Below are positions 1-13,406 of a stretch of DNA of 64,000 nt, piece after piece. Numbering within the stretch: the stretch's first letter is position 1; each line of letters starts with the position of its first letter. Below the pieces are notes generated by a model. It searched no databases. It had not been told where the DNA came from and worked only from the letters and a program-made list of their open reading frames with translations. Source of the stretch: Brachypodium distachyon. Its lineage: Eukaryota; Streptophyta; Magnoliopsida; Poales; Poaceae. Location: positions 43,490,650 to 43,554,649 of the forward strand of contig NC_016134.3 of the NCBI RefSeq assembly GCF_000005505.3. The letters are read 5' to 3'. The position numbers and the translations under genes are program-made.

Positions 1-1901
1 TGTGGAAGGAAGAATTGTTAATGTGTCATCAGAGGGGCACAGGTTTGCGTACCAGGAAGGCATCCGTTTTACCAAGATAAATGATGAGTCTGAGTATGTA
101 ATTATCATGCACTTAGTATGTTTTCCCCTGCATTTTACTTTATTTGAAGACAAATTGAGTCACTTGCAATTCAATCTTGTGCTGTGCAGGTATGGCACTA
201 TTGGAGCATATGGGCAGTCAAAGCTTGCAAATATTTTGCATGCTAATGAACTTGCTAAGAGATTCAAGGTTTGCCTCGTTCCATCCAAATGCTTTCTTTT
301 TTGACTGAAAACTGTAGGAAAGATTACGACAGTATAAATATATTAAAACCAAAACCATCCAAGTGCTTTCTTCAAATGTGTGTCCATCTATTAGATTTGT
401 TTTGTGTAATATTGTCATTGTACCATGTCTGCACACACATTATTTCGAGTTTGTTAAGTCCAGCATGGTATATGTCCGTGTTTGTTCCCACAGGAGTACT
501 TGTGCAGTTGTGCTAGCTAACAACGTCAGTTACACTCTTTTCTAAGAGGTTTGCCGCTTAACTTTAAAATGCACCATTTGCTGAAATGAAAGAAAGGTGA
601 TGTGTTGTCCCATGCAATCTTTCATCACATGTTTCCATTTTTCCTGTTTGTCTGGGTCTAAAAAAGTTGGAGAACAAAAATCTGCATCCAACCCTGTAGG
701 GCTAGTGTGCTGGATTTTTTATAACTGATTGCTCTTGACTGTTTTTTGTTTTGTTTTAAGTTCGTATTTATGTTGCATAGCTTTCTTTGAGCCCAAGTAT
801 GCCAAATCATGATTCATAATATGCCCATTTTGTCTGTCAGGAAGAGGGTGTTAACATCACTGCAAACTCTCTCCATCCTGGATCTATCATCACGAACCTT
901 CTTCGCCACCACAGTATCATCGATGGTATATATATACTTAGCAGATATTCAGTGCTCCTGCTTTCATAAAAGTTTCTTGATTCATGTTTCTTGTGGGTAA
1001 AAATTAGTTCTCCATGGTTAAGAGCTTCCTTTGGAATTGTAATCACTGATTTCATCATTATATCATATACGCAGTTCTCCATCGGACACTTGGTAAATTG
1101 GTGCTGAAAAATGCTCAACAGGTACACTTCTGCACTGTGTTCAACCTCGGGGGTGATCTCCCCCATTTTACAATATTACAAAGACTGCATCATGCTAAAG
1201 AGAGATAGAAAAAATGAAATAAATGTAGCATCCCATATTATAATATGGCTTTGTCAATCGTCATCATATTGGGCCGATCATGTTTTGCTAAGTTGCTATG
1301 CCACTATCTCTACACATCACCAATTTGGACCCTTAGTCCATGAGGTTTTTATATTTTGAAGGGACACCAGGATGCTTTTAAATTTGCTGGAAGTGGCATA
1401 GCCACATAGGTATTGTTAGTTTTGCAGTACAGTCTACAGAGATTGATAGTTAGACCACTCTTGTCCCTAGACCTAGCAAATCTAGGGACCGTCAATTGGT
1501 CTGCTGCCTCCCCAGGTCCCTAAATTTAACATCCTAGTTTAGCGTGTATGGTCTCTGCAAGATGACTACTATACTGATAGTGGAAATCTAGATCTCACCT
1601 AGTCATTTGTTAAAGGTTATGCAAAGAGTCAGCGGCCAGTAGTCATTTCTTTATTTCGCCATTACACGGGTGTTGCATTCCTCCAATCTACCTTGCTGCC
1701 TGGATCTCAGACGCACCAGTCTCGGGTTTCTATGGTCAACAGGGCGCGGCGACAACCTGCTACGTCGCGCTGCACCCGGATGTGAAGGGTGTATCAGGGA
1801 AGTACTTCAGCGACAGCAACCTGTACGAGCCGAGCGAGAAGGCCAAGGACATGGAGATGGCAAAGAAGCTCTGGGACTTCAGCATCGAGCTCGTCACCTG
1901 A
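1..1901 (+). CDS. TIC32-like short-chain dehydrogenase, 3' part
   Basis: The gene is cut by the left window edge. Exons read as 1-93, 190-268, 841-925, 1075-1121 and 1743-1901, giving 153 residues in one open frame. The piece keeps the NVSSEGH strand and the catalytic YGQSK (YxxxK) pair of classical NAD(P)-dependent short-chain dehydrogenases, then NSLHPGSI and a C-terminal GKYFSDSN block. This order matches the plant retinol-dehydrogenase-like/TIC32 group, in which TIC32 is a redox-sensing subunit of the chloroplast inner-envelope import machinery. The N-terminal Rossmann GxxxGxG half lies outside the window. All introns are GT-AG; the last is about 620 bp. Family placement is firm. TIC32 itself versus a general TIC32-like reductase cannot be settled from this half. 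Confidence 0.9.
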
Positions 1902-2657
1902 TTGATGCTACCTCAGAGATGACTGATGGTAGGAAAACAATGCAATGTACAACAGCTGACGCTGATAGTAAAAAACACACACGGAGTGTGCCTGAAATCT
2001 GATACAGATGGGATGAAACATGGTCCTCTGAATCGTGTTGTGATGCACACCCAAAGATGGTCTCTGAATTTTATCTTGTGAATGGAATCTGTGAGCCTAG
2101 TGAATATGCTCCATGTCTGGTTGTGAGATACTTTTATGCGCTTCTGAATCTAACACAGGACTTTTGTCCAGTTCTGCGAGCCAGCGTATACTGGGCCCAC
2201 TGGTCAGTGCCTCCTTTAGGAAGGCCCCGTGATTCAGAACGGGACACGCCAGTGGCCCGACCTCGGCGTACCTGCTCGGAGCCACTGACAGCGAACGTGC
2301 TGAGATCGGACGGCTAGGAGACCATGGAGCGCCGGCCTACGTGGGCAGACGCTAGCCGTCCGTACGGATGCCTGAGAGAGAGAGAGATTTACCCGTCCTG
2401 GTCTTTTCGCGCTTTTGAGGAAGAGCGGAGGTGAGTCCACTTATCCGCACGTCGACCTCTCGTCTCACCTTCTCCGCTCTTCCTTGCTTCAAGCCTTCAA
2501 GAGCGAGAGATCGAGAGCAAGAGAGACCGGCAAGGCTAGGATAGAGTACTCCTCTCCCCTGAGAGCAGACCTGCCTGAGAGAGATTCCTCTGCTTGTCCT
2601 TCTTGCTCGCTCGCCACCGGCCTGTTTATTGCCTGGACCTATCGACTTGCCTTGGCC
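1902..2657. other. Intergenic: dehydrogenase 3' UTR and transporter promoter/5' UTR
   Basis: No gene is seen. The first 200 bases or so look like 3' UTR of the dehydrogenase. The stretch from about 2180 to 2650 is GC-richer, holds a short GA run near 2374 and pyrimidine-rich leader sequence, and probably carries the promoter and 5' UTR of the transporter that starts at 2658. Confidence 0.5.
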
Positions 2658-5600
2658 ATGGCTATGGGGGCCATGCTCTCCAGTAGAGCCTTTGCCTCTC
2701 CACTCTTCTCAGGTACTCCAACTCCACATTCCTCACGGATTAAATATTTCTAGTTCTTTTTCCATGTTTGGTCGGTGTTTCTTCTTGGCCTTTCTTTTTT
2801 CTAAGCTACTGCAGCATAGCGAGTGATTCTGCATAGGCAGCTGGGGGGTTCTTTTATCTATTGATTTCCTTTTGGGTCTGGGTGGCAGTAGATTAGCTAG
2901 CTGCAGCTACCGTAAGATGGCACAGTAATAACATATTAGCTAGATCGACACTTGTTCCATTAGAGGGCAATGGATTCCCTTAGGAATTTACAAAAAGATC
3001 GATGCTTCAGAACAAGCAAACCAGGATTTACTTTTATAAATGCTGTATTGAATTTTACACCCTTCCTCGCCTACCATTCATCACTCTACCTGAATAATTT
3101 GCAACCTCAAATGCCATGAGAAGTAATCTATTGAAATTATAATCCTTGTGGTGACTGGTGTGGTTTTACAGGAAAGCAGCATGAGATGAAGCATTGTACA
3201 TCACCACAGAACAGGTGTGCATGTTCCTTACTTCCCGGAGAAAGAAGTGGCCGGCATATTACTAGGAGCACCCTTTTCCTAGCCTACAGGACTGAAACGG
3301 CAAGACTAGAACAACTTTCTGGCCAGATTCAGCAGCCACTCGTCAACTCTTCTAGGGACTATTTAACCATGAGGTTTTGCAATGCAAGCCTGAAGAAGAG
3401 AGTTCTGTCGAGGGTCGAGTGCTTCCTGTCTTCAGATCCAGTAAACAGTGGTTGGCAGAAACCAAGGAGGTGGGAGAATTTCACTAGATTGGAGAGCGCT
3501 TGTGTGCAGCCTGAGTACAGAATACCGATCAGAACGCGAGCTGACTGCAAAGCTGAACAGTTTGAGATAACCGGGTCGCCATTGAGCCCTTCTGATGTCC
3601 CTGCTGAGGCGGTTCTGGTTGGAGATGCAAATGAGGTTTCTCCCTGGTGGCAACAGTTCCCGAAGCGCTGGGCAATTGTTCTCCTGTGCTTCTTTTCATT
3701 CCTACTTTGCAACATGGATCGCGTGAGTTAGTAGTTGCAGATGTATCTGGTTGCAATAATTGAGCTTAAGCCTGCTGTATGAATACTGACCATTTGCTAA
3801 TTCTGCCAGGTCAATATGAGTATCGCGATCCTTCCAATGTCAGCGGAGTTCGGCTGGAGTCCAGCAACCGTTGGCTTAATCCAGTCTTCTTTCTTTTGGG
3901 GCTACCTTCTCACTCAGGTGCATTACTATTATTGTACGTACAAATTTTGCTCTGATTTAGTTTGTTGGTGTGCATTTTCATATGCAACCACCGATACTTT
4001 ATTTTAGTTATCAGTTTTGACTAAATGTAACTGGGTACTGTCCTTGATGTCCCGTTTATCTAAAAAACAGGCACTTGATTTTCTACATTTGTGATGTAGA
4101 TTCTTGGAGGCATTTGGGCTGACCGGTTTGGTGGCAAGGTAGTTCTGGGATTTGGGGTTGTATGGTGGTCTATTGCAACAGTTCTTACACCCATTGCTGC
4201 CAAGATTGGCCTTCCGTGCTTACTGATTGTGCGTGCTTTCATGGGGATTGGCGAGGTTGATGTCTTCCGCTGTCACTCTACATTACTTTTTGCTATTCAT
4301 CAGATGCATATACAGCATATTCCTTAAAATGGTGGGCCATGATTTCTTTAGGAGAGTAGCTTCTGCAAAATGCGCATATGGTTCTTAAAATTTTGCATCG
4401 TGACAAAGTATGTACCGAAGGATAAGCTATGTCAACATCTTCTCTGGATCATCAAGTACTTTGGTGAAACTTCATATCTATATCAGTTTCTTGAAATTAT
4501 TAATACTGCAAGCGTTTTTAAGAAATCAAGTTGCTTGTTGCAACACTAAAACAACGACAACAATTTACGATCGGAGGGAATACATTGTAAGGTATTTCTT
4601 TTTGGCTTCTGTTTTGATTATTTTCTTATATCTATGGTTTGACAGGGTGTTGCCATGCCAGCTATGAACAACATTCTTTCCAAATGGATCCCGGTTTCAG
4701 AAAGGAGCAGATCTCTTGCATTAGTATACAGTGGAATGTACCTTGGTTCAGTTACTGGCCTTGCCTTTTCACCTTTCTTGATAAGCAAATTCGGCTGGCC
4801 TTCTGTTTTTTATGCATTTGGGTCCCTGGGAAGCATTTGGTTCGCACTGTGGCTACGCAAAGTAAGATATACCAGTTCTTTGTTCTAGTGGTCATTTACT
4901 ATAATTTTTACTTGTTGATGTTCTTTTCACTTTTAGATACCCATCCTTGTTCTTCATCTAATTGCTAGTCCATTCTTAATTAGGCACGCAGCTCTCCGAG
5001 TGAAGATCCGGAAATAAGCGAAGCTGAAAAGAGACACATACTTGGTGGTAATACCATAAAGGAGCCTGTTACCTCCATACCGTGGAGGTTAATCCTATCG
5101 AAGGCGCCAGTATGGGCTCTCATAATATCCCATTTTTGCCATAACTGGGGAACATTCATTCTCCTGACATGGATGCCCACGTACTACAATCAGGTAATTT
5201 TATTGTGTCAAGTGTTTGGCAATCATCAATTCATCATTGCTCGTATCAGCCAAGGAGACCATATCAAGTTATACTCACCAAATGATTTGATCCAGGTTCT
5301 GAAGTTCAATCTTACCGAGTCCGGGCTTTTGTGTGTCTTGCCATGGCTGACAATGGCTGTATTTGCAAATATTGGTGGCTGGATAGCCGACACCCTTGTT
5401 GCAAAAGGGATTTCAATAACAAACGTTCGTAAGGTAAGTTCAATTTCAGTAACCTCTTGTTTCCTGTATGGATTTTTGGCCAAAAATTATGCGCATGGAT
5501 GCCAATTTTGACATACTTCTGTAACGTGTTTCTGCAGATCATGCAATCTATTGGTTTTCTTGGACCAGCCTTCTTCTTGACACTACTGAGCAAAGTCCGT

Positions 5601-6212
5601 ACCCCGGCCATGGCCGTGTTGTGTATGGCATGCAGCCAGGTCTGGATTGATGATTGGCACTCATAGGAGTTCATAAGTAGCTTCTGCAATCTGATAATAC
5701 TATAAATGATGTGCTATAACTGCCTGCTGATATTCGTGTCCAATTCTTTGCCAGGGAAGTGATGCTTTTTCACAGTCTGGGCTGTACTCAAATCACCAGG
5801 ATATAGGACCACGTTACGCGGTAATGTCCTCATGTGAATTTTCACTACACTTTGTGTTCTCCAGTTCAGATAATAACTTGGTGTTTAGTTGCTCCTTTAG
5901 GCTTGCGATTGATAATTGCATCTAACTAGACAAGGTCCCACAAAACTGCAGGGGGTGCTTCTCGGGCTGTCGAACACTGCTGGCGTGCTTGCAGGAGTTT
6001 TTGGTACTGCTGCCACTGGCTACATTCTTCAGAAAGGTGAAGTCCGGTTGTCAGTCACAGAATATGCAATGCCTTTCTATGGACTATGCTAACTTCCTTC
6101 TATGCCACTTCCAGGTTCTTGGGATAGTGTGTTTCAGGTGGCTGTTGTACTGTACTTGGTAGGAACGGTGGTGTGGAATGTCTTTTCAACGGGAGAGAGA
6201 ATTCTTGAGTAA
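2658..6212 (+). CDS. PHT4-family anion transporter, predicted plastidial
   Basis: Eleven exons (2658-2712, 3172-3722, 3810-3917, 4100-4255, 4646-4861, 4984-5193, 5296-5433, 5538-5639, 5755-5820, 5952-6036, 6115-6212) join in frame to 594 residues. About 178 residues precede the first membrane span (PKRWAIVLLCFFSF); this Ser/Arg-rich leader fits a chloroplast transit peptide plus linker. The body is a 12-span major facilitator of the SLC17/PHT4 group, with CNMDRVNMS after span 1, the loop GGIWADRFGGK and GIGEGVAMPAMNN in span 4. Family members (ANTR) move inorganic phosphate or, for Arabidopsis PHT4;4, ascorbate across plastid envelopes. It most resembles the anion transporter 2/3 branch, but the substrate cannot be read from sequence. 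The ATG is chosen because it opens the leader in frame with exon 2. Confidence 0.93.
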
Positions 6213-7553
6213 GCTGTGGATGTTCTTATATGCCGCTATACAGATATAGCTGATTTTGCTGATGTCTTTTTGGTGTACACAAGAAGTAAAGCCCTCTTGT
6301 AGAGGGAGAGATACCTGGAAACAAAACTCTCTTCTTTTAGCAAGAGATATAGCTGCATTTGATATCTGGAGTATGAAAGGAATGAATAGCAACTAAAGTG
6401 CTCGATGGGCAGAGAAAATTGGTCTGTGTATTGAAGATAGTTGACTTGGAACAGAAGAACTTCTGCGACAGTAAAAGCAGCCGCACCAAGGGAATACCAC
6501 TATTTGCACCAATCCCCAGGCTTGCACCTATTTCCAGAGAAGTTCAAGCTACCTGTTTCAGCTTCTTGCACCGAACAAAGAATTCCTCATGGCCTTGTAT
6601 TTTGCTAAAATCGATGAACTAACCATGTTTCGGCTTGCTTTTGAGTAGGGAGATGCAGCTACTGCCAAATTCATGTACTAAGCAAGCATTTTGGGGGAAG
6701 ACTGGTTTTGTTTTTTCGTTGATTTGCGATATGTTATTTTTTGCGTACGCTGTATGGTTATATCACATGACAGTGGCGATGTTTTAAAGTATATTAGTGC
6801 CTGTAAAACGGTGACTTTTGCTGAACCACCGAATAACAATCAGTTGGTACCCTGTATGGTATTCTCTATCTCGTTGGAAAAGTTGATTTCAAATGAGTTG
6901 TTAGAAGATCGATTTCAAAGATGGGCACAATTGTGCTTGCGTACACCAAAATCTAAGAAATAATATTTTGATCGCAGAGGTCAAATCCTTGGAGTACATG
7001 AAAAGTATTTACATATATTGGAAATTTTCTATCTGGCCCTTTTTCTTCTTTCATTTTTCTTTTCTGTGAGATAACTTCTCACCAACCATACAACAGAAGT
7101 ACAACTTGCATGTGAAAATCTCTACGCTGTTGTATATGGAAGGAAGATCAATCAACAATGGAAGGTAAATCTTGTGCATTAGTACTCCGTATTATTTTTC
7201 ATATAAAGAAACATGTTCTAAGCAAAGTATTTGGGTAATCGTTCCCAATCTTGTTATAGAAAGATGTAAATGTGGACAACTGGAGACGCGGAATAATGCA
7301 TTTGCTAAAAATTTAGTTTCCCTCCAGATTTCCATTTCTCGCAAAAATAAAAATAAAAAGGAAAGAAAAGGAAAGGAAAGGAAAAAAAAAACGCGAAAAC
7401 CCTGCATCCAATCCAATCCAACCAATCGTCTTCCTCCTCCGGCCGGGCCTTGACTTGCTTCGACTCCACCTTCTTCCTCCCAACCAAACCCCCCGCCATT
7501 CTTCTGACTTGTGCCCCGCCCGCCAACCAACCCATGCCTCGCCACGGCCGGCG
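6213..7553. other. Intergenic: transporter 3' UTR and RING gene promoter
   Basis: The first several hundred bases are AT-rich and probably include the transporter 3' UTR. A purine-only A/G run sits at about 7355-7391, followed by a C-rich leader just before the RING gene ATG. No other coding sequence is supported. Confidence 0.5.
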
Positions 7554-10500
7554 ATGGGCGACTTCCCGCCGCCCTCTTCCCCTCTATCCGACCGCCCGCT
7601 CGTGACTCCGCGCCGCCGCGAGCTCTCGTCCTCGGAGCCGCCCAGCGAGAGCGACTGGGACGGATCCAGCCGCGAGGGCTCCCCCGACGCCGCCTCCACC
7701 TCCGCCTCCGGAGAGCTCGTGCGCCGCGCCGCCCGCCGCTGGAGCGGCCCCGACGACGACCCCGCCGCGCAGATCTCGCGCCGCGCCGCCGACGCTGGCT
7801 GGTGGCTCGGCGAGATCGAGCGCGAGCGGGTGCGCCTCGTGCGGGACTGGGTCCAGATGGCCGCCCGCGACCCTCCTGCTGACCACGCGCGCCTCCGGAT
7901 CCGCGGACGCCAGGCGCGCCTCGAGCTCGTCATGCGCATGGCCGCCGACCGCCACGCCGAGCTCCAGCGCCTCTCCCAGCAGCGTGCCGTCTCCGACTTC
8001 CCCCACCGCAATCGAATCCACGTCGGTGCAGCTTCCTTCCAGGCCACTGTTCCATCATTTCGCACTGCTCTCGGATGCTTGCTTTTCGTGTGTGGCACTT
8101 CAGATAACTGATGCTTTGTCTCTTATCGATCTTACCGTAGGCGCTGCTCCGGGGGAGGTTTCTGCGGAATGGTGGTTTGCCGGAGGAAGAGAGAAAGCTG
8201 CCATCGGTGGCTGCAAGGGAGCTCGGGCAGCTGCGACAGCGGCATCCCGTCTCGGGTTTGAGGTGTGTATGCCAGCTCGTTTGTGTATCCGCTGCTGCTG
8301 CTGCTTATTCTTAATGGACATTAGCGTCTCCTTTTCTTTGGTTGGGATATATGCTAGTGATTATTGGAGTAATGGGTCATTATCAGGACATTCTGTTGCT
8401 TTGGTTGGAGGAGCTCCATCTAATAACGAGTGCATGATTCATGGTAGTTAGTACTGATGCTGCTATTGCTACAGTTTATTCATTTGCCCTGCATGTTGCT
8501 GATATTGTCGCAATCAACATATAATGGTTGGAGTAACAATGATTATTGATGTAATGAATGAATGATAAAGTTCCGTTAACTGAGCAGTTGAAGCTGAGTT
8601 TCAGATCAGTGTTACTCAGGCCACTCACAGTTTTTCTTTGCCTCCTGTTTCATGCTAACATAGAATACTTAAAAGTACAATCTAGAATAACTAAAGTGAA
8701 AGGTTACAACCTTATTGGCAAGTTGTGACATTTCAAAGCTACCTATTTTTCTTTTATTTATCTTTTTATCTGCTTGACTTTGGACCTTTAGATCAATGCT
8801 GGCATAAGGCGTTCATTTGCAGGTCCTGCAGATTAGTGAAAATTAACAATTAGCAGATGACTTTTGTTTGTCTTGTGCCGGTGTAGCTATTCTGGTATCA
8901 TGATATGAAGATGTTAATACCTCCTTTCAATTATTTTCTTATGTTGTTAAGCTCTCATTTCTCGCCTCGTGATATATCACTTTCCAAACTAGTCATACAA
9001 TATATCCATAGGTTCATTTTATGTTACCTATTCTTATTCTCTCTTTGTCCTTTCACATTTGTCAATTTTAAATGCGGGTGTCTTCACTTCCTTCCTGGAT
9101 GTGTCTAGCTAGCTGTTGCAGTTATAAAGTAGACACGTAATGTAACTAAGTTTTAATGTGTATTGAATAATGCAATAAAATGATAATAGTACTCATCAAT
9201 TTTAATAACTAGAGAAGAGTTCCACTTCAGATTGGAGAATCTCGTACGAGGTCAAGCAGCGAGCCAGTCCGATGCTTCTTCATCTCAAAATGTTGAGCTC
9301 TCCACAAATGATCATTCTGAATCAAGCCGTGCTACTTCTGAAGATGCTCAGGACACACATCAACAAGCAAACGAGAATATTGATCTTGAGCGGATTGGAG
9401 GTGCAGCAACAGCATCACAATATGGAAGTAATGCTCCTAGTATTGCTGAAGGCTTGTCCGAACCTCATAGTCAGGAGGACAGCTGGCAGGAAGATTTGGA
9501 GGTGGATAGAAGAGATTGGGAACAATTTTCTCATGCTATTACTGGAGAAGAATCTGAAAGAATTTGGCATGAAAATATAGACGCAAGTTCATCTGATGAG
9601 AGGACGGAGGTTGGAGATCATCAAGATGCATATCTTCCGGAAGAAAGTGATGAGTCAACTAGCGATAATAATCTTCCTGAAGTACATGAAGAGCAGCATG
9701 AAAATAACCATCTTCCTGAAGTGCTTGAAGAGTTGCATAACAATAATCATCTTCAAGAATCACATGGACAGTGGCATGAGGACAATGATCCTACAGAAGT
9801 ACATGAAGAGTGGCAGAGTGATCATGATTTCCCAGAAGTAAATGAAGTGTGGCGTGATGATGATGATGAAGAATCCAGTGGCACTGCCCATAATTGGCAT
9901 GATGATAATTCAGAGCAACCAGTTGACCAGGAATCTGTGCTTATTAGAAGAGCTAATACATTTACCCCTGGTGATGATGATCATGTGTACAGCACAGAAC
10001 TAAGGGAGCTTCTAAGCAGGTTTTTCTTCCTTGCATAAAGAAAGTTAGCACGAACAATCTATTCAGTATGTAATCTTAATACTGAAAGTGTACATTTTGC
10101 AGAAGGAGTGTTTCTAATCTTCTAGACAGTGCTTTCCGTGAAAACTTAGACCGACTTATCCGATCATACGTTGAACGGCAAGGTCGTGGTCCTCTGTCTT
10201 TGAGTCTGGAAGCAACACCCGCGGCCCCTGACCCACCGGAGCAACGTCAGGAGCAGCATAGAGACGACGAGGAACAGGAACTTCATGATACTGATGACAG
10301 TCCTCCTATAGTGATACCACCTCCACCTATACCTCCTCGTCAACCACTTTGGCATTCAGAGTTGCATCGTAACAACTGGATCAGACAGAACATGCATCGT
10401 TCTGATACTGTAAGCTATTCTCTTTGACATTCTTACGGCACACGCTTTATGTACTTTTTAATTTGTTGCATTCCTTTGCAATTTGAATGAATGAAACATA

Positions 10501-12264
10501 CTTTTGTAGATAATTGGATTCAAAATTACTTAATGAGTTGCCACATTCAACCGTTCTTTTTAAGTTGTAATGGGATATTTTACAAAGTAGGGTACACTGC
10601 TGCTTGTATGTAGCTAAAGGCTGCTCATGTTTCTTCTGGTTGGGTTTTCCAGGAATGGGAGGCTATTAATGATTTAAGGGCTGATATGGCTAGACTTCAG
10701 CAAGGCATGGGTCATATGCAAAGGATGTTGGAAGCTTGCATGGATATGCAGCTAGAGTTACAGCGTTCTGTAAGGCAGGAAGTTTCCGCAGCCTTGAATC
10801 GCTTCATTGGAGAACGAGGTTAGTAGCTCAGCATGTTCCTATTTTCTGCATTTCCTCAAGTGTGCTATTTTAGAAAGGAAAACATAACCTGGCATTCCTT
10901 GCCGTGTTGGTTTTATTCTTACCTTGAGAAAGTAAAGGTTGCCTGTTATCAAGGGGCGGACACATGTTTAGCAGACTCCCCCACTCAAAATCTTAAATTG
11001 CAAGAGCATATGTTTGTATTTAAAGGAAAAATACTCAAGTATTTTTTTTAATTTACGCAAAATGTACCCTCGCTCAAAAACTTTCTGGGTCACCTCCTGC
11101 CTTATCCATTACGAACACCTTGTATTGTTGATAACAGGATCTGTTGCTGTCTATTTATGTTCCGATGTTCCAAATTTCCAAAGCATAGTTATTAGAGGGA
11201 TACCCCTGCCACCCTCCGTACCCTCTTCATACCAATCAAATTGATGCCAAACTAGATGGATAACTAGACCCTACACCTGTGGTCCAGATGCAAACCACCA
11301 TCCCTATATCCACATAAATCATCTTAAGATTAGAAACCTAGGTATTGCTTGTCGCTGCCCAACAGCTAGCCTCTCATGGTAGCGCCTGATCCGCAAAGCT
11401 GTCGCTGTGCTTGGTCCGCATCTGCTGAGCGTATTCGTCCCGAGAGCATGGAGGAGCTAGCACTCCTTCTGTCGGCAACCAGCGTTTGGTAGTTCTAGTG
11501 ACACGGTGCATGGTTCTTGTGTTTCTGGTGAAAGTATATCCATCGGTTCCCGCACTAGCATGTCTGTCACCTAATCAATTTACCATTACACCTTCAACGA
11601 TCCCTCAGGAATCATGAGCAATCTGCTATAAAGGCAACCAGAATTATACTGGAAAAGAGATCTGATGGTGTCATGGCGATACAGCGTGCCTGTTTCATGG
11701 CTGGCAGATGACTAGGAGGGACAAATTAGATAGGGATCTGTTAAAAGTGAAACATCAAACCTAGATCAGACAACTGACGGGCTTGGAATTTAAAATGAGA
11801 GTGATGACTATTTTCACTACATTCATTAGACCAATTTACCCTTTTAAAGTAAGAGTTAAGTTTTAATCTCCACTGTCGTAAATATTTGTACTTTTCTCAT
11901 ACCTGTACCTTGAATGATGTACCTCGTACCTCAGGGGAATATAAAGAAACTATAGATGATGGATCGAAATGGATGCATGTGAGGAAAGGGACTTGCTGCG
12001 TATGCTGTGATACTCCAATTGACTCTCTTTTGTACAGGTTTGTTTTGTTTCTATCTACTAATCACTATTACTGTGTGAAATTAGGCTGTGGGTCCATCTG
12101 TGTGTAATGCTAACCATGATTATGTTATGTGGGGCGGGGCGTACAGATGTGGGCACATGTGCACATGCTCGAAATGTGCGAATGAGTTGGTTCGAAGCGG
12201 AGGGAAGTGTCCACTGTGCCGTGCACCCATAATTGAGGTGATCCGAGCTTACTTCATCATGTAG
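7554..12264 (+). CDS. C-terminal RING-finger protein, putative E3 ubiquitin ligase
   Basis: Seven exons (7554-8021, 8141-8262, 9213-10019, 10103-10409, 10653-10818, 11935-12037, 12147-12264) join to 696 residues. The last two exons encode a C3HC4 RING with CCVC, a CGHMC core and a closing CPLCRAP, ending close to the C terminus as in plant membrane-free RING proteins of the neuralized/BRH class. Such domains recruit E2 enzymes; the substrate is unknown. The GC-rich first exon carries an Arg-rich helical part, exon 3 is acidic with five tandem 13-residue units, exon 4 has a Pro-rich run and exon 5 looks coiled-coil. For exon 2 to 3, the acceptor at 9211-9212 is preferred over the one at 9230, because it restores an [15 protein letters not shown] stretch typical of relatives. 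Intron 5 is about 1.1 kb. Confidence 0.88.
9664..9858 (+). repeat. Five-unit 39-bp coding minisatellite in the RING gene
   Basis: Five consecutive 39-base units encode 13-residue repeats of the form D-N-x-L/P-P-E-V-H-E-E-x-x-x. Units 1 to 5 start at 9664, 9703, 9742, 9781 and 9820. They have diverged to different degrees but never break the frame, so the repeat belongs to the protein's acidic linker. Confidence 0.85.
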
Positions 12265-13406
12265 ATGTAGATACTATACAAGGAAAGAAGATGAAAGCTT
12301 TGCAGCTTCCAGTATGATATAACCCCCCAGGACGGAAGTATTGATTTGATTGCTCAATTTTTTTTGGCATGTTTTTTCAAGGGTTCTATACATCTTGTTC
12401 CCTCCAATGTGTTAGTTATATCTTTCTTTTTTCTTACCCCCTTGTGTAATGTAAGTATTTGTTTGTTTCGGGGTGTTGCTAATTTATTTTTGATTTCTCC
12501 TTCGGTGAAAAAAAAAGTATACCTAATGAGAATGCTGGAAAGAGATGATGAAATGTTTTTTCACCCAAGGAGGCAGGCTTAAGTCGTTTGAGACGATGAA
12601 CTCAAAGAAATAAAAGTCAGTTGAGATTATTGCTGGCGCTTTTCTTGGTCACGATGAACTCGAAGAAATAAAAGGAGGCTTAAGTCGTTTGCAGACGGAG
12701 ATGCCAAAATTTGGATCCGGCGGAGTTAACAGTTTGTTACGAGGTCCAAAGCACGTCTTGTCTGGAGATGGGTTAGTTTGAGTTCAAAAGATGTCTCAAG
12801 TTTGTCAAAATTTAGATGTATCTAGGCATGACTTAGTGTATAGATGTATTCAAATATAGTCAAAATTAAGACATCATTTGTTGGATGGAGGAAGTACTTT
12901 GAGATTCCTGACCATCTTGTTGGCGCGCATCACGCTCGGTAGTAAGCATGTTGTATTTTCATATTGAACTCCATCAAGTTCAATTCCATAGTTTGGTTAC
13001 CCGCAAAAAAAATCCATAGTGTGGTTTTTCATATTTTACTCCAGCAAATTCAGTAAGCACTGTTACTGAGGCGGCTAGCTTTGGAATAGTATAGCTGCCA
13101 CAAAAGCAAGAACGTAGCCAGCAAAATGGTCAGCACGATTGGCACGCTTTGACAAAATAAACTGAATCTATGATACGCTTATCATGGAGCTAACACAGCG
13201 AGGCAAACATCAATTATACAGTATTAGACCAATTGGAATTGACCATTAGATGATTAAAAAACTGTGTTACAGCTGAGCTTTAGACATGACAAACCAAAAC
13301 TGTGATGCAGTACATTTTTCCACATAAATTTGGGCTGACAGTGGAGCCCACACGTGGCGACGAACAGTAAAGGAAGGAAACCCCCAACAGTCCAACACCA
13401 TCAGCC
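12265..13406. other. Intergenic between RING and nucleotidyltransferase genes
   Basis: This holds the 3' UTR of the RING gene, one degenerate MITE (12787-12896) and the promoter of the nucleotidyltransferase. A short direct repeat around GATGAACTCaAAGAAATAAAA occurs at about 12594 and 12654. No further gene is seen. Confidence 0.5.
12787..12896. mobile_element. Stowaway-like MITE (type A), degenerate left end
   Basis: The inner sequence (AAGATGTCTCAAGTTTGTC ... GACATCATTTGTTGGATGGA) matches two other copies in this window, at 25291-25407 and 29731-29854. The right end keeps a GGATGGAGGAAGTA variant of the terminal repeat; the left CTCCCTCCGT end is lost. Confidence 0.75.

Noticed and set aside
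7313..8098. 261-residue minus-strand frame at the RING gene start
   Set aside because: Ser/Arg-rich shadow of the GC-rich first exon.
9229..9231. Acceptor at 9229-9230 for RING exon 3
   Set aside because: It also keeps the frame but drops EEFHFR residues that relatives have; the acceptor at 9211-9212 is preferred.
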